Source: Corella eumyota (lineage: Eukaryota > Chordata > Ascidiacea > Phlebobranchia > Corellidae). Taken from it: a stretch of 64,000 nt of DNA. The stretch covers positions 15,996,001 to 16,060,000 of the forward strand of contig OY720098.1 of the NCBI GenBank assembly GCA_963082875.1. Reading direction: 5' to 3'. Every line of letters starts with the position of its first letter. Position 1 is the stretch's first letter. Shown here piece by piece: positions 41,757 through 55,900 of this stretch. Below the pieces are notes generated by a model that was not told the origin of the DNA, made no database searches, and saw only the letters and a list, made by a program, of their open reading frames with translations. Both the position numbers and the translations under genes were made by a program.

Positions 41757-43411
41757 TTAAAAAGGAATTGTTTCTTTTACTGGAGTAAGACTTAACAGCG
41801 TAATGTTTCGCCTGTACTGCAAACTTTTTTTAAACTTGTCGTTGGTGTTGTGAAGTGTATCAAGTATGCCCAAAATTCCATAACACTGATTAAACCTAAA
41901 AACACATCAATGTAAATTGTTTAAGATAAGCAAATGGCCACTAATTTAAAGCCTACCCTTTTGATATGTTCAACCTTTATTAGTAACAACCAAATATGTT
42001 GTATTGTTTATTTAACGTTTGCTTACTTGACGTGATGGTAGTCATGTTGTTCAGCAGATGGCACACAAGGAAAATGATATCCGCTGTGAGAGTTGGAAGT
42101 ATTTACGAAAACAATGGCAAACCAAAGCCATGATGTTACAACATGGGTGTTCATTATTAAAGGTCCCATCACAACCGGAAAAACATTAGCCAGCTAAAAT
42201 TTATTGACATTGTTTAGATCTATTATATATTGCTATTATTGATAGGCCAATCCGCAGGAAATATTAACAAACATAACTACATAGCCTATTTATTTACTAT
42301 AGATTCAGTGATGATAAATTACATAGCTTACTACATTACAATAACACACAACAATAAAACATTTGTCAACATGTTAACTAATGTAAAAATAAAGCTAGGT
42401 AATAAACTATAATTGTTTTTTATATGTTTGTAAACGACATAAACTTACACAATGTTCTATAGGATGAGCATATATCCCTACAATCCCTATGGGAGCTGTC
42501 CATTCGTGATGGATCTTGTGTATGTGTTTATACAAATACGGATGGTGAAGCAATCTGTGTGTGTAATAAAAGCCTATTTCTTCTACTAATAAACACCCTG
42601 CGAGGTCAAATAATATCCTCTGAAAAGACGGCAGCTCGCCGTATTGATATCCACGCCACTTAAAAACCGGGTATAGCATTACTGTGATGACTAACGTGAT
42701 AATAAAATTTCCAAACACCGTTTTTAAACATTTTCTTAATTTCTGTGGATCGACCTAAAATTCATTAACCTTATTAAGTTTGTAATGCGTAATTAATTAA
42801 TTGATTATCTACGAACCGGGACTTGTTTTTCTTCCTGTATTTTATAAGCTTGTATAAACGCAGGTTTACCCGTCACATCAATGAAAAGTAAGATGGCGTT
42901 AAAGCCCCAAAATGATATAGTAAAAACTGCGCATGAACCTAGAAAAATAAAATCTTTAGGCCTATGTTACATTCACAAGGTATCATTTTTAAAGACAGTG
43001 GCTAGCTGCTTATTCCTACCTATCACATACACTACTGCATCATTGTAGTTAAAGAATTCCAAAATTTGTACCCAAAGCGCATTCCAAAAATTATGAGACA
43101 TTCCCCAAAAATATCCAATACACCTAACAACATAAAAATAGCTTTTTTGCCTTATTAACTTTTCGAATAAACGTTTTGCATCATATTTTTGACAAAATTT
43201 TACCATAACAGGTCTTTTCCATAATTTAAAGTTACAACTGCTAAAGCAGCAACAGCTATTAAAATAGGTAACTTGGAAATCCATTGCGATAGTTTGATCT
43301 ATAAATATGAAAATATCGTTTTTTAAACAAGTTAAAAACGAAAATGACCTTTGGTCGATTGATGTAAATACTGTTTTCTCTAAAAATAACTTTATAACTT
43401 ACAATTCTCAT
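41757..43411 (-). CDS. FAXDC2: Fatty acid hydroxylase / sterol desaturase superfamily protein, FAXDC2-like
   Basis: Membrane di-iron oxygenase; vertebrate FAXDC2 acts on sterol intermediates. Exons, in coding order: 43411-43403, 43298-43204, 43123-43020, 42938-42817, 42754-42449, 42193-42027, 41895-41757 (313 residues). Seen: a first membrane helix LPILIAVAALAVVTLNYG, NFWNALWVQILEFF, LLFIDVTGKPAF, and the histidine clusters HRLLHH (176-181), HKIHHEW (189-195) and HDYHH (262-266), with AHPIEH after the second. The end LLSLTPVKETIP recalls the FAXDC2 tail. The first coding exon has just nine bases (M-R-I), and intron 2 is only about 80 bases. Histidine ligands all present, so likely active. Confidence 0.9.
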
Positions 43412-43995
43412 GCTAAATTAAATTAGATTGTAGTTAAACAAGAATCTTATAAAATACACAATATATGAATATTGTTTTGTTGTTTCTGAAACGGCTAATT
43501 GAAAGCATTAATAGTCGCTTTTGTTTGACTCAAACCAAATTTAATAGAATTTTTAAAACTTGCAGGAAATGACGTAAAACAATAACGACATGATATTTCC
43601 GCGATATTTCATCTTAGTCGATAAAGGTTAATGCAACATTAGACAATTTTTAACCTATTGTGCAATAGACTTGTAATGTGCATGTATAACAACAATGTAA
43701 ATTAAACCAAAATGATGGACATTCATATTTTACCAACATGGTTTAGTAAAAACTTTTGTACTTGACTAAGCAGGGTTCTGTGATTCAAAAACAATGAGGA
43801 CAATTTTTTGTGACTCTCTATCGCTACTTAAATTGCCGTTGGTTAAAAATGTAAACAAAAATAACACGGCGCCTACTACAAATCGTATCTTATTTTATTC
43901 TGCGAAACAGGCACATAAAGCGCAGGAAAGACATTTTAGTAGATCTTAAAATCTGTGTTTTCTATTACATAAATAAATGTAAAAAAAACCTTGTT
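43412..43995. promoter_or_regulatory. Head-to-head promoter region, FAXDC2-like / CCDC18
   Basis: Only 584 bases separate the two start codons. A CRE-like TGACGTAA is at 43570-43577, about midway to the FAXDC2-like side. Shared control is inference. Confidence 0.45.
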
Positions 43996-46900
43996 ATGGA
44001 GGATAATATATCGGTTAAATCTTCTCAAGAAGGGAGCATTCCTCCACCTCCGCTCACGATGGAGGAGCTTATGTTGGAATCAACTTTGGAGGACTATCAA
44101 TCAACATCCAACTTTTATCGACCTATGTCGATATCAGAGCAAAATAATTCCTATAGAAGTTCAAACAATCAGCCAGGACACTCGTTTCAAAATATTCCTG
44201 AAACTGTAACGTTGGATTCAAACAGTTTTCGTTCTTTAAATCCAGACAGTTTTCAAACCTTACCAAAAAGGTCGTTTCAAGACAGGTCAAATCCCGCTTC
44301 CAGAAGTGGTTCTGCTACTAGATCAAGTCATTTAAATCATCGATTTACCCCCACATTAGAAGAATCTTTAAGCTTTAAACAATTTATAGAATCCCAAAGA
44401 AATAGTTCACTTAGCAAGTACTTGCAATCAAACTCACACGAAAGTACCAGAGAAGACTTCAACAATCAATCAAACACTTCTCCAGTTAAATCAGACATAG
44501 CTGATTACAGCACAACTGTAATAAGAAGTGATTGGGATGTAACATTGCCTACAAATATTCTGGACAACAATGATAGTAGAGATGATGACACCCCGACAAA
44601 TTACAACACTAGTCCACAACGTGTAAGTTAGGTTTTATTCAGTTACTTAAATGTAAAAATGCATTGTTTAATTAAGACTTTAAATATAAACATGATAATA
44701 TATGGCTATGAGTGTTTTACCTATAATTGCAGATTGTTGACTATATCTTAAATGAAGGCATTGTGGTTAAGTTATAACAGTGCTTAATTAGATATTTTTC
44801 TTTACTTGGCTTTTAATTTTATGAAAGCTAGCGTTTGGTGTAGTGGTTAGAATACTTGACTTTACAATAAAAGGTAATTGGTTAAATTTCCACTGCTTTT
44901 ATTTCGTGGTGCTATAGGGTAAAAATAAATAAAAGATAAAAACATATTAATAGGATATTTATTTGACAATATGCCTTATAGTATCCAGAACTGCTAAAGC
45001 AAACTCAAGATTGGGTTAAGGTAATAAATGTTATACCATGTTTTAGCTGTAAAGTCGATCTTTTCACATCATGGATAAAGTTATTCAAAAAAATGATATT
45101 ATTAAAATCTGTTATAACGCAAACATTAATAGGGCAAAATATTATTAAAAGATAATTTTAATATTTAGCCGATTTCCGCCCGATCCAATGCAACATCCGT
45201 GACCTTACTCGGAGATGATGCAGAGAGTGATCGGATGAGGAGCAGAGTTACTTCACTGAGAAGCGATAATGCAAGATTAAGGACCCTTGTCACTCAGCTT
45301 CGAGATCAACTTTCAAATCAGATGATGGTAAGTTGTTTTATTTTAATTATTCTGTTTAACAATATAAAAAATACTAGTGGGTGGTCATATGTAGTTAAAA
45401 AATTTAGTCGTAAAAATTTATCTGAGAAGTTGATTGAGATATTAAAATGTTAATAATCTGAACAAGCTGTTTTTAAAATGAATATTGTGTTATAAAATTT
45501 TAGGAAAAATATTGTTTTTGCCATTTGGTAACGTTAAATACAAGTCTTAAACTTGGAACCAAAACTTATGACCACCCATTATGACCACCCACTAACCAAA
45601 ACTTTGTTACCAAAACTTCTAAATTGACTTTTGCAGTTTTGGATATTTTTGATTATAGTTGCCTATTAATAAACCTGCCAATTACTTTTAAGCTAAGCAC
45701 CCTTACAGTAATGTTAACATTATCTACTTAACAATTCAGTTCTGTGTGTTTATTGAAATTTTATTAAATCTGTTTAGAATGATGAAAATAGTTCTGTTAA
45801 AAGTTCAGCATCAGCGAATGAACTTCAAGAAGAAATTATCTGCCTTAAAGATCAAATTAAAGCAAATGAGAAAACCTTAAGGTATCGGTACTAAGTTTTT
45901 ACTAGTGTAAAGTATCATTTTTTGTGCAGTATTTTAATATTTATAAACAGGTTATGCACAAACTTAAAAGAATTTAGAGCTCTTTCATGAATTTATTTTT
46001 TTTTATATTACAATATTATATCCTGTATTTGATTTATACTAGAATTTTTTATAGATATTAAGATAATTTTTTTTAAGAAATGCTGAGGACCAATTACAAT
46101 TTAAAGACAAAGTAGTTTCTGACAGAGAACAAATGATTTTACAACTCAAAAATGAACTCACCCATTCAAGATCACTATTAAAAGAATTCAACAAAAGAAC
46201 AAATCTGTAAGAATAAGCTAAAATATGCAATATGTATTTATATATATAATGAAGTTTAGTGAACGATATAAATGTATGTTTAATTTATAAGCCTACAAAA
46301 TAAATAAAACTGTCATTTGTAGTGTGTGGGTATTTATCGCAGGCGAATATTTTTTGAGAGTTGCAATCATTTTACAACAGTTAAGATGCTGACTGTAGGG
46401 TGTGCTATCAACTAGTATTTATTCCTGCCTAAAGCAACTCCAGACTGGGCCAGGACAATGAATGTATTATAACACTAAATTTCTAAAGTTTTAATTTATT
46501 ATACCTAGGGCAAATAAATTGTATAAAAAATTTTACAGTGCCGAAAAAACTAAAGAAAAACTGAGCCAAGACAAAGCTCAACTAACCAAAAGCTTAAGAG
46601 AAGTTCAAAATTTTATGAGTTTTAAACTCGATGAGTCACAAAAGAGACTAGAACATGACTTGGTAAAAGTAATGACCGAAAGACAAGCGATGACGGAGCA
46701 GTCAGAAAAACTGGCAATGGAAAACAATAAGCTACAAGAACAACTAATGTAAATTAATTTTTTAATAACATTAGGAATTAATTGAACTGTATTTTGCCTA
46801 GGCAGATTTTATTTATTTATTAGTTTTTTTTTAATTCAAATTTTTGCAACCTTTTTTTGATATTAATTTTTAAAACATATTTTAAATTTCATTTTGGTTT

Positions 46901-49900
46901 GTATATGTTGTAAAATGGTGTAACACACTGGGTTTCACAACATTATTGACTTGACTTTTACTGCTTTTTCACAAACATTATTGACTTGACTTTTACCCAT
47001 ATTGTAGCGCCCTTGAGTAAGGTGCTATAAACATTATAAAATCCTGCCTAGCTTAAAACCAATAAGCAGGTTAATCATTTGGCAATATGCCTAATATTAT
47101 CTTAAAAACTCAACTTAGGAGTAGGTCAGGGTAACATATGCTTTTTTGTAAAGTTGGCCCTCCCACATTAAGGATAAGTTATACAAAAAATATCACATAT
47201 ACATTTTTTTTAACCTTTTTTTAAAAAGTTATTTAATATCTGTGTTTATTAAATACAGGGGAACAAATCAAAGGCTACAGTTGCTGGAGAGTAAACACCG
47301 ACTTAAAGCTAAAGAAGAAAGCAAAGCTAAAAATCAAGCTGAGGAAAAAATAAGCGAGCTCAATTTAAATGTAGAAGAAAAACAACAAACTTTAAAAGTA
47401 AAAATTTAAAGAATTACTTAGGGCTTAAATATTTTAAAGAATTTTTATAATAGATAATTAGAAATAATAATGTAATATCTTTTTTTTAATGATTTTTAAG
47501 AAGTTTAGTTTCTTTAAATTTAATTTAAATTTATGACTCATGCTGTAATGTAAAGGTTTTATATAAAAGGGTTTAAATGTAGGGGGTTCATATAAAGGAG
47601 TTTAAATGTAAAGGATTAAAATGTTACAGATTAGGGGGGTTTAAATGTAAGGGGTTCCGATGAAGGGGGTTTATATGTAAAAGGTACATTAAAAGGGAGT
47701 TTAATGGCCTTACATTTAAAAAAAAACTAGGTAATTTATATGATTGTTTCCCAATCATTAATTTTATTTTATTTTTTTAGAAATACACAAAAGAAGTTTC
47801 GATACTCCGAGACCAAAGAGAGAAACTTCAATGTCAGGTTAACGAACTGGAAGATTTAAACGAATGTCAACGTGATCGGTTACTCTCCTCTCAAAAAGAA
47901 AACGAAACAGCTAAATCACAAATCGAACTTTTGCAAGCAAAAATTAATCAACTCAAAAACGAGGTAAGTTACCAGTTTTTAGAAAAAACAATTGTTCTAT
48001 TTACAGACTGCATTTATTTTTTTGTATATCATCATAACTCGCAACTAATTTTTCTTTATAATATTTTGAACGTGCACAACAAACGGTGGTTTTTATTTTA
48101 AAGGTTTTTAATTTGGATATATACATTTTTATTTATTTCTAGAATGCACTGGACAGTATAGATCAACCCTCAACACAGAAAAATATATTATCTGATAGGA
48201 CAAATAACACAAATCAGGGTATTTAAACTAAACAACAATCAAAATCATCTTTAGGCATTTTTTATTAAAAAAATATACTAGCAAGAATCTCATTTATATC
48301 TAAATATAAATAATATGTTTTTCAAAACTTATTTTTTGCAACTGTCGACAGGTGTACTTTTACTTTTCTTTAATTTTTTTTTGTTTTAAAAAAATGTATT
48401 ATCCCAAAGCAGTTTAAAATTTAGCTAATACACGTTTTTATATAGGCTATTTATGTAAAATTAATTTATATTATAGGCTCATCAGGACTAACACCATTAT
48501 TAATATCTCCCCGTAAACACAAGGCAGCAATTGCGGAGCTTAACATGAAACTTGCATCAAAAGAATCACATATTAAAAGATTGGAGGTAACTTTTTTTTA
48601 TATGTTTTTGTTGAAATAGCTTTGGGTAATTAGGTGTTCAAATAAATATACCAAATGTAACAAAAAAAATAAAAATTTTTTTTTTTTTTTTGTAAAAATT
48701 GTTTTTATAATTGCTTTTTGTTTAAAATTGCGAGCAATAAACTTTTTAATGTTGGTATTTTTATAGAAATATTCTATATATAATTGGGCTTATATATAAC
48801 CGACAGCGTGGCGTAGTGGTAAGAACACTTGCTACACCACACATGAGGTCGTGGGTTCAATCCCCACTGATCTCATGCTGTGGCGCCCTTGAGTAAGGCG
48901 CTATAAACGGTACGAACTCCTGCTGAGCCAGCACTTGATCAGCAGCATAATTACTGGGCCATTGTAATCTATAATATCCCAAACTGCCACAGGAAACTCG
49001 AGACTGGGTCAGAGTAATTGATGTTACTCTATGTTTAAGTCGCGCAATCGACTTTTCCACATTGAGGATAAAGATATATACAAAAAAAAATATGTACATG
49101 TCGAATTTATAGGGCTTTAAAATAAATTATTGCAGGCATATATGAGTTAGAGTTGTGACTAATATGACAATTAAAATAGGTTCATAGAATCGATTAAATT
49201 TAAACATTTTGTTTTATTTTAGTCACGAATTTGTAACTACGCTGAAGAAGCAGAAAAATTGGAAGGAATAAGAGGAGAATTAATGGTGGTTGTGGAAAAA
49301 TCTAGAGCTGGTGAGATTCTAAGTTCTGACTTTCCCAATTTAAATAAGTGCAATTGTGTTTTTATATTTTTAATTTTTTATCTGAATATTATTACTTTAT
49401 GTTGCAAAATTAATAATTCAATGTTTTTATTAACAACAATTTTAGTAAGATTTGATAAATATCTTTATCCTCGATGTTGAAAGGTCAACTTTACAACTTA
49501 AACACAGGGCTACATTTTCACCTTAGGGTTGTATTGTTATGAAGTATATTTTATTTTTAACTATTTCCCATTCAATTTTTTTTTTAATATTTTGCTTGTA
49601 ATATAAATTATTCTAAAGGTGAAAGAAGAGCAAATGAGTTAGAAGATATCGTTCATTTACTTGAAGATGAGAAGAATAAATTTCTAAAAACTGTAAGAAG
49701 ATATAAAAAAATCATAATTAATTAGCCTAAATTATATTAATTTATCTAAATTAATTAATTTCAAACGTTCTAAGTATTGCTTTTATGATAAAAGTACTAT
49801 TACTGCTCTTTTTTACGATTGACATTGAAGCAGTGGGGAAAAACCTAAATTTTGGTGTAGTAGTAGTAATAAAACATGAAGTCATAGGTTTAATCCTAAC

Positions 49901-52900
49901 TGCTTTTATGTTGTAGCTTCCTTAAAAAATACATTATAAACAGTACAAACCTTGCTAAGCCCAAAACTATGTGATTAATCACCGGTTAATATGATCAATT
50001 AATAAATACAAAAAAATTCAATTAATCAATTAATAAATACAAAAAAAAAGAACTCAAACCTTAAGTCCTTTGGGCCACACTACCTTATTAAAGAATAACT
50101 TTGTTATTAGATTAATGAACTAGAAGACAACTACCATGACAAACAAGCTGAATGTGAAAGTTTGGAGATCAGACTTAAAGAAAGAACTGAAGTTTTATCC
50201 AAACAACAAGTTAATAGAATTCTATATAATTATAAAGGCTACAACCTTCTAACTTAACACTTGATCTTTCAACATGAGGTCATTGGTTTGATTTCATGAG
50301 TAAAGCGCTATAAGTAGTATGAAATACAGTCCAGCCCAAAACCAAACGGCAAATTAATTATCTCCCAAACTCTTTAATAATATCTAAAATTGCCAAAGAG
50401 AACTCGAGACTGAGTTGGGGCAACGAATATTAACGAATGTTAAGGCTTTAAAGTTGACCTTTCTTCATCTGGTATAAAAATATCCAAAAAAATTGTCTTT
50501 TAGTTGTTGTGTTTAGCAAATGTATATTTTAAAAAGGCTTTCTTTTAAAATGCCTAGATGATTAATTGGCAGAAATGTATTTATTTTTTTAGTTGGAAAT
50601 AGAGGACAAGAGCCGAAGTCATTCAGAACTGAAAGCTTTTTCTGATAAACACAAATCAGACTTTATACAACTTAATATGGAGTATACAGCAAAGGTATTT
50701 AATTAAATATTTTATTTTGGAAATTATTTTTGAGTTGTTATTTTTTTGCAATAAAAATGCAATTTACTAAATAAGTAATAATTTTAAGTCAAAACTTGTT
50801 AATATTTAGAGACAAATTTTTTTTTTAATTACAATTTTTTAATATAATTGTTATTATTTATATTCTCAGATAAAAGAAAATGAAAAATTATCACAAAAAT
50901 GTGGTAAACTTGAATCAGAATTAAACGAAAAATCAGAAATATTAGAGAAGGCAACAGAATGGGCAAGTGAACAAAATTCGCAACTTCAAAATGAAAACAA
51001 AAAACTAAAGAAAATTCACAAAGAACAAACATCAAATCTAACTCAACAAATTGAACAGGTTTAAAGAAAACAATTATTTCGGTATTGTACATTGTGTTGG
51101 TTGCTGGGGTTCACTACATAGGGTCCTGGGTTCGATTCTTGCTGCTTCTTTGTTGAAGTGCCCTTGAAAAAGGTCCTTTTAATGGTTTAAACTTCTGTTA
51201 AACCAAAAAATTATTGGGCAAGTATATACAATAATTTGTCTAACTGCTAAAGTCAACTCAGGACTGGGTCTGGGTAACTAGCGTTACTCTATATTAAGGC
51301 TGTAAAATCTGCTTTCTTAAATCGATGAAAAAATTGACTCAAAAAATTAATAACACTTTATTTTATTAATTACTTTTTATTTTCTAGTGTATAAAAATTA
51401 TATATCTATATATATATATATATATTATTATTATTATTATTTGGTATTTCTTTAGGTTTTTATAGTCATCATTTTTAAAATTTTACTGAAAATTTTACAT
51501 TTAAATTTTAAATTATTTTTAGATGCAAGAAGAGCGAGACCAATGTAAATGTCAAGTCACTAACCTACGCCAGCAAGTCACTCACTTAAATGATGTTGTT
51601 GTTGCTAATAGCAACCAAGTTCAACAACTCGAGGATGAGCTGTCGAGGAATCAGTCTGAGGAAGTCTTGAAAAATAAAATTCACGAGGAAGCATTAAAAG
51701 CATTGGAGGAAAAGGTGGGTTAAAATAATTTGGTTAAAATTTTACTAATTTGTAGCATGTTACTTTTTTATTTTTATAGAGGGTCATTAATTTTCTTATG
51801 ATAACACCCCTAAATAAAATGATTTTTTGTTGTTTATTTTTGATGCAGACTTCACAACTTAAACATAGTATAACATTTGTTATCTCGATTCAGTTTTAAG
51901 TTGACTTTTAACATTGCTGGTGATATTGCCATTTTGTCAACCTGTTTTTTGTTTTAATTGCAATACTCAAAGTTGCTTTAAAAGTAGCGGGGATTGAACC
52001 CAGAACCTCATGCAGTAAAACCAAGTGTCTTAAAAATGAGACTGTGCTTCCAGTTTTTAGGTCGTCTTAGTTAAAACCCTCATTCATCAAAAATAATTAC
52101 AAAACTAATTAAACCTACATATGCTTTTTGGTCTTTCCTAAACAATTGTTTTTTTCTTAGTCTCAAAACAGTCAGATGCAAGTGTCCTCACTTGAGCAAG
52201 CACTTGCCCAATGTAAAGATGAACTCGGTGTTTATGTTGAACAACTACATGGTACTCAATCTAATTATCAACACAACTTAAATCTTAAACATGACCAGGT
52301 TAATAAGTTTCATATTTTTTTATTCTAATTGTGGAAAGATTGTCTATACACAATATAAAGCAGCATTTGTTACCAAGTTTTGATTTAAATTTACTCGTTT
52401 TTATTTTTTTATGTGTTGCCTGATTGGTGGCAAACTTTGACAGTTTTTAGGCTGATCCAAGAACTTTATTGGAAATCGAATCTAAGACTTTATGTTAATT
52501 TAAATGCAGGCTCTAATGGGAATCAAACCCAGGACCTTTTGTTAAATTAAAGCTAGTAGGGCCCTACCTCATGTGAAATTAAACTGAAGACTTATGTTAA
52601 ATCCAACTCAGGACCTTATGTGGAATTGTACCAAGAACCTTTTGCGGAATTAAACCTATTAAACCTAAGACTTTTAGTACTGCGCTTCAATAGATTATAC
52701 AATTTTATAGGAAAAAATGTGGTGTGCTTAATATGCCGGTTGCTAACATTTGTTGTCTTATTTATTCAAAACAACTCTTTTTTTTAGATTTCCAAACTTG
52801 AAACTGAATTGAAATTGGTTCGTAGTTCTCTGGACGACGAAACCAAACACGTGAGCGACCTGGAGGGGGCGCTAGAGGATCGTCACAAGATATTGGAAGG

Positions 52901-55900
52901 TTCTTCAGCAAGAATCGCTGATTTAGAAGAAAGCCAAAGTTCGCTCCAATCACAAGTAATATTTCTTTTTTTTTTCTTGATTTAACGAATTATTGTTATA
53001 ATACCTTATTATGCACGAAAATGCCATTTAACTGACAATGACATTTTATATTAGCCCACTTTCTATTCTAACCCTTCTCTGGTATATGTTCTTTAGTTAA
53101 AAAAAAATTAAGTCACTTGTGCTTAACGGTTTTCAGAAAAACTCTTGTACTCTATGGTCTTTGCTAATTCTCTCTCGTATTTTACGATCCTAATTTTTTT
53201 CGAAAACTGTAAAATACTAGTGATTCAATTTTTTAGATCTGAATTTTGGTAAAAAGTCGTTTTTGAAATTTTAGCTTTTAGAAATATGTCTATGGAATAT
53301 GGCAATATGCTTGGTCTCTATTTTAAACCTAATTTCGGGCCTTCTTTTTTGGATATAAATAACATGTTGCTTAGAAACAGTAGTTAAACGCGTATAAAGA
53401 TATTGTTAATCACTTATTTAAGTTTAACAACTTAAATAAACCTAATGTTAACTTTTAGTTATCCAAAACCGAACAACAACAATTACGCGAACGAACCCAA
53501 TTTCAAAATTTGATTGAAGGAATGCAGGGAAAATTAAAAGTCGCTTGTCAGGAACTAGATGCTAAAAATCATCAATTTTCTCAACTCAATCAAGCTTTAA
53601 AGTAAGTCTAAAACGAGTTGGTTGTATGTTGGCGTGTTTAAGTACGCTTGTATCGTGTTGTGTTAATACGATGATCTTGCTTTACAAATACGAAAGGCTT
53701 TGTATGTAAGAAAATTAGCGACGTGGTGTAGTGGTTAAAACACCTGGCTTTATAACATAAGGTCATGGGTTCGATTCTTACTGTTTTAAGGTCGCTGAGG
53801 TAGGCGCTATAAACGGTACAAATTCTTGTTAAACCCAAAGTTAATTGATTACCTGACAAAACTGAAAAATGTTATATTGCGACTTAAAGGTTAAAATGTG
53901 TATGAAAGAATAAAATTTTAATAAAATAATATTTACAAAGTTTAAACTTCTTTTAATAAACTCACCTTATAAAAATATAAGTTTTAACAACGCCAACCGC
54001 CGTGACATTATAATGTGGAGTTTGTTTTTCTGAAACAATGTTTTTATGTTAAAACAATGCTAAGGCTCGTACACCTGTATTTTAGTAATGTTCTTTTCAT
54101 GGTCATAAAGCGTTACGCTTTATTTTTGAATTTCATTTATTGTTAAAAAATTTTTTAAATCAAATTGTTTAAGTTACTTTAAAAAATATTTACTTTAAAA
54201 ATTTAATTCGTATTTTAATCGCCAAAAAAAATAAATAGTTAATTTTTTTCCAAACCGTATTTTTAGGCAAGTCGAGGCTGATTTCAAAGAATGTAAAGTC
54301 GAATTATCATCTGTGGAGCGCCATCTTCTGGAATTACAAGCTGAAAACGAGGATAAATCAAAGAATTTGGATCGGGCGCAATTCGAATGGAAGGAAATGA
54401 AATTAAAATTAGACACAAAAATTGAACAAGGTAATTTTTATTTGTTAAAATAACGGATAAAAAAATATGAAAAAATTAATAAAAAAAGGCGACGTTTTTC
54501 ATGTAATGTTAGTATAAAGTAGTTTTCTTTGCTTTTTAGTTTTCTGCCTTTTTTTACCCTTATTTTTTACGTTTTTTTCTACTCTTTGATTTCAGCCTGT
54601 TATTTTCGGTACCTATAAAATGCACAAGTTTAAAACGCATATATTATTAAATGTATTTTAAATGGGCAAGGGTTGGGGTTAAGGTTTAATCCAATCCTTT
54701 TGTTCTATACGATCTAGTTTATCTGATAGGTTATTAATAGGAATTAAAAAGCAAATGGAATTATATTTCTTATAAACTTTACCAGTACCTTATATTTGTA
54801 AGGGCAACTCATAGGTTATATTAGTACAAAAAGTTTGTAAAATATTCCAGCCAAAAAATAAATGTTTATTAGTTTATCCATGTTCGTCCTAATTAATTCC
54901 TGTAACTATAATGTTTTTATATAATTCTACATATATTTAAATCGTGTATCTTATGTATTACTGATAACGTTAACATCGTGTTTTTATGTAAAAAATTGTT
55001 TGAAGTATTTTTAAATGTCAATCAAAGTAAAAGTAACGAATTTTAACATTAGTTTATTTGTAAAAAAATGTTAAATCATTTTTTTAATATTTCAAATTAT
55101 TTTTACTGTCTCAACCCTTTATTATAATTATTTATTCTTGATGTGGAAACGACGACTTTACAGCCTAAACATAAGATATAATTTGTTATCCTGACCAAGT
55201 TTTGATATGACTTTGACAGTTTTTAATATTATTGGTATTGTCTTATATAATTAACCTGCTAATTTGTTTAACTTATTCAAGCGCACTACAACATGGAATC
55301 AGTGGGAATCGAACTCAGGACCTAATGAAGTAAAACTAAATGTTTTAACTACTACACCACGCTGCCAATGATATTCCGCCTTTTTTAAATTGTTTATTTT
55401 ATTTTTAGTTGCAAAATTAGAAGAAAATTTGCAGTCTAAAGATCGTGAATTGAACAAAATAAACGAAAGAAATTTAAATTTGGAAACTGAAGTTTCAAAA
55501 CTTGCGAGTCAAGCTGAGGTAAAAGTGCCTTACAATTTTTTTATAATTACTAGAAATTCGTGATTTTATTACATAATTCATTATTTAAATATTTAATGCT
55601 ATAAACCTTTTATATATACTTATTTTAATTTATTAAGAATATTAGAAGGTCAACTTTAAGCCTAAAACATAGAGTAACATTTGTTACTCCGACCCAGTTT
55701 CGAGTTGACTTTAAAAGTTTGGGATATTATAAATTATAATTGCCCGATAAATATTAAGTATTGACTTAGCAAGAGTGTATACTGTTAACAGGGCCTTTTT
55801 TAGGGGCACTACAGCATAAAAGCAGTAGGAATCTAACCCAGGACCTCCTATAGTAAAGCCAAGTGGTTTACCAGTTTATTATGCCGTATGTTACCATGTT

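Noticed and set aside
42973-43284. Minus-strand 103-codon open frame as a gene of its own
   Set aside because: Splicing out 43203-43124 gives a membrane helix and a family match in the FAXDC2-like protein; the unspliced frame mixes two reading frames.
48857-49099. Minus-strand 80-codon open frame
   Set aside because: It lies wholly inside a family A SINE copy.
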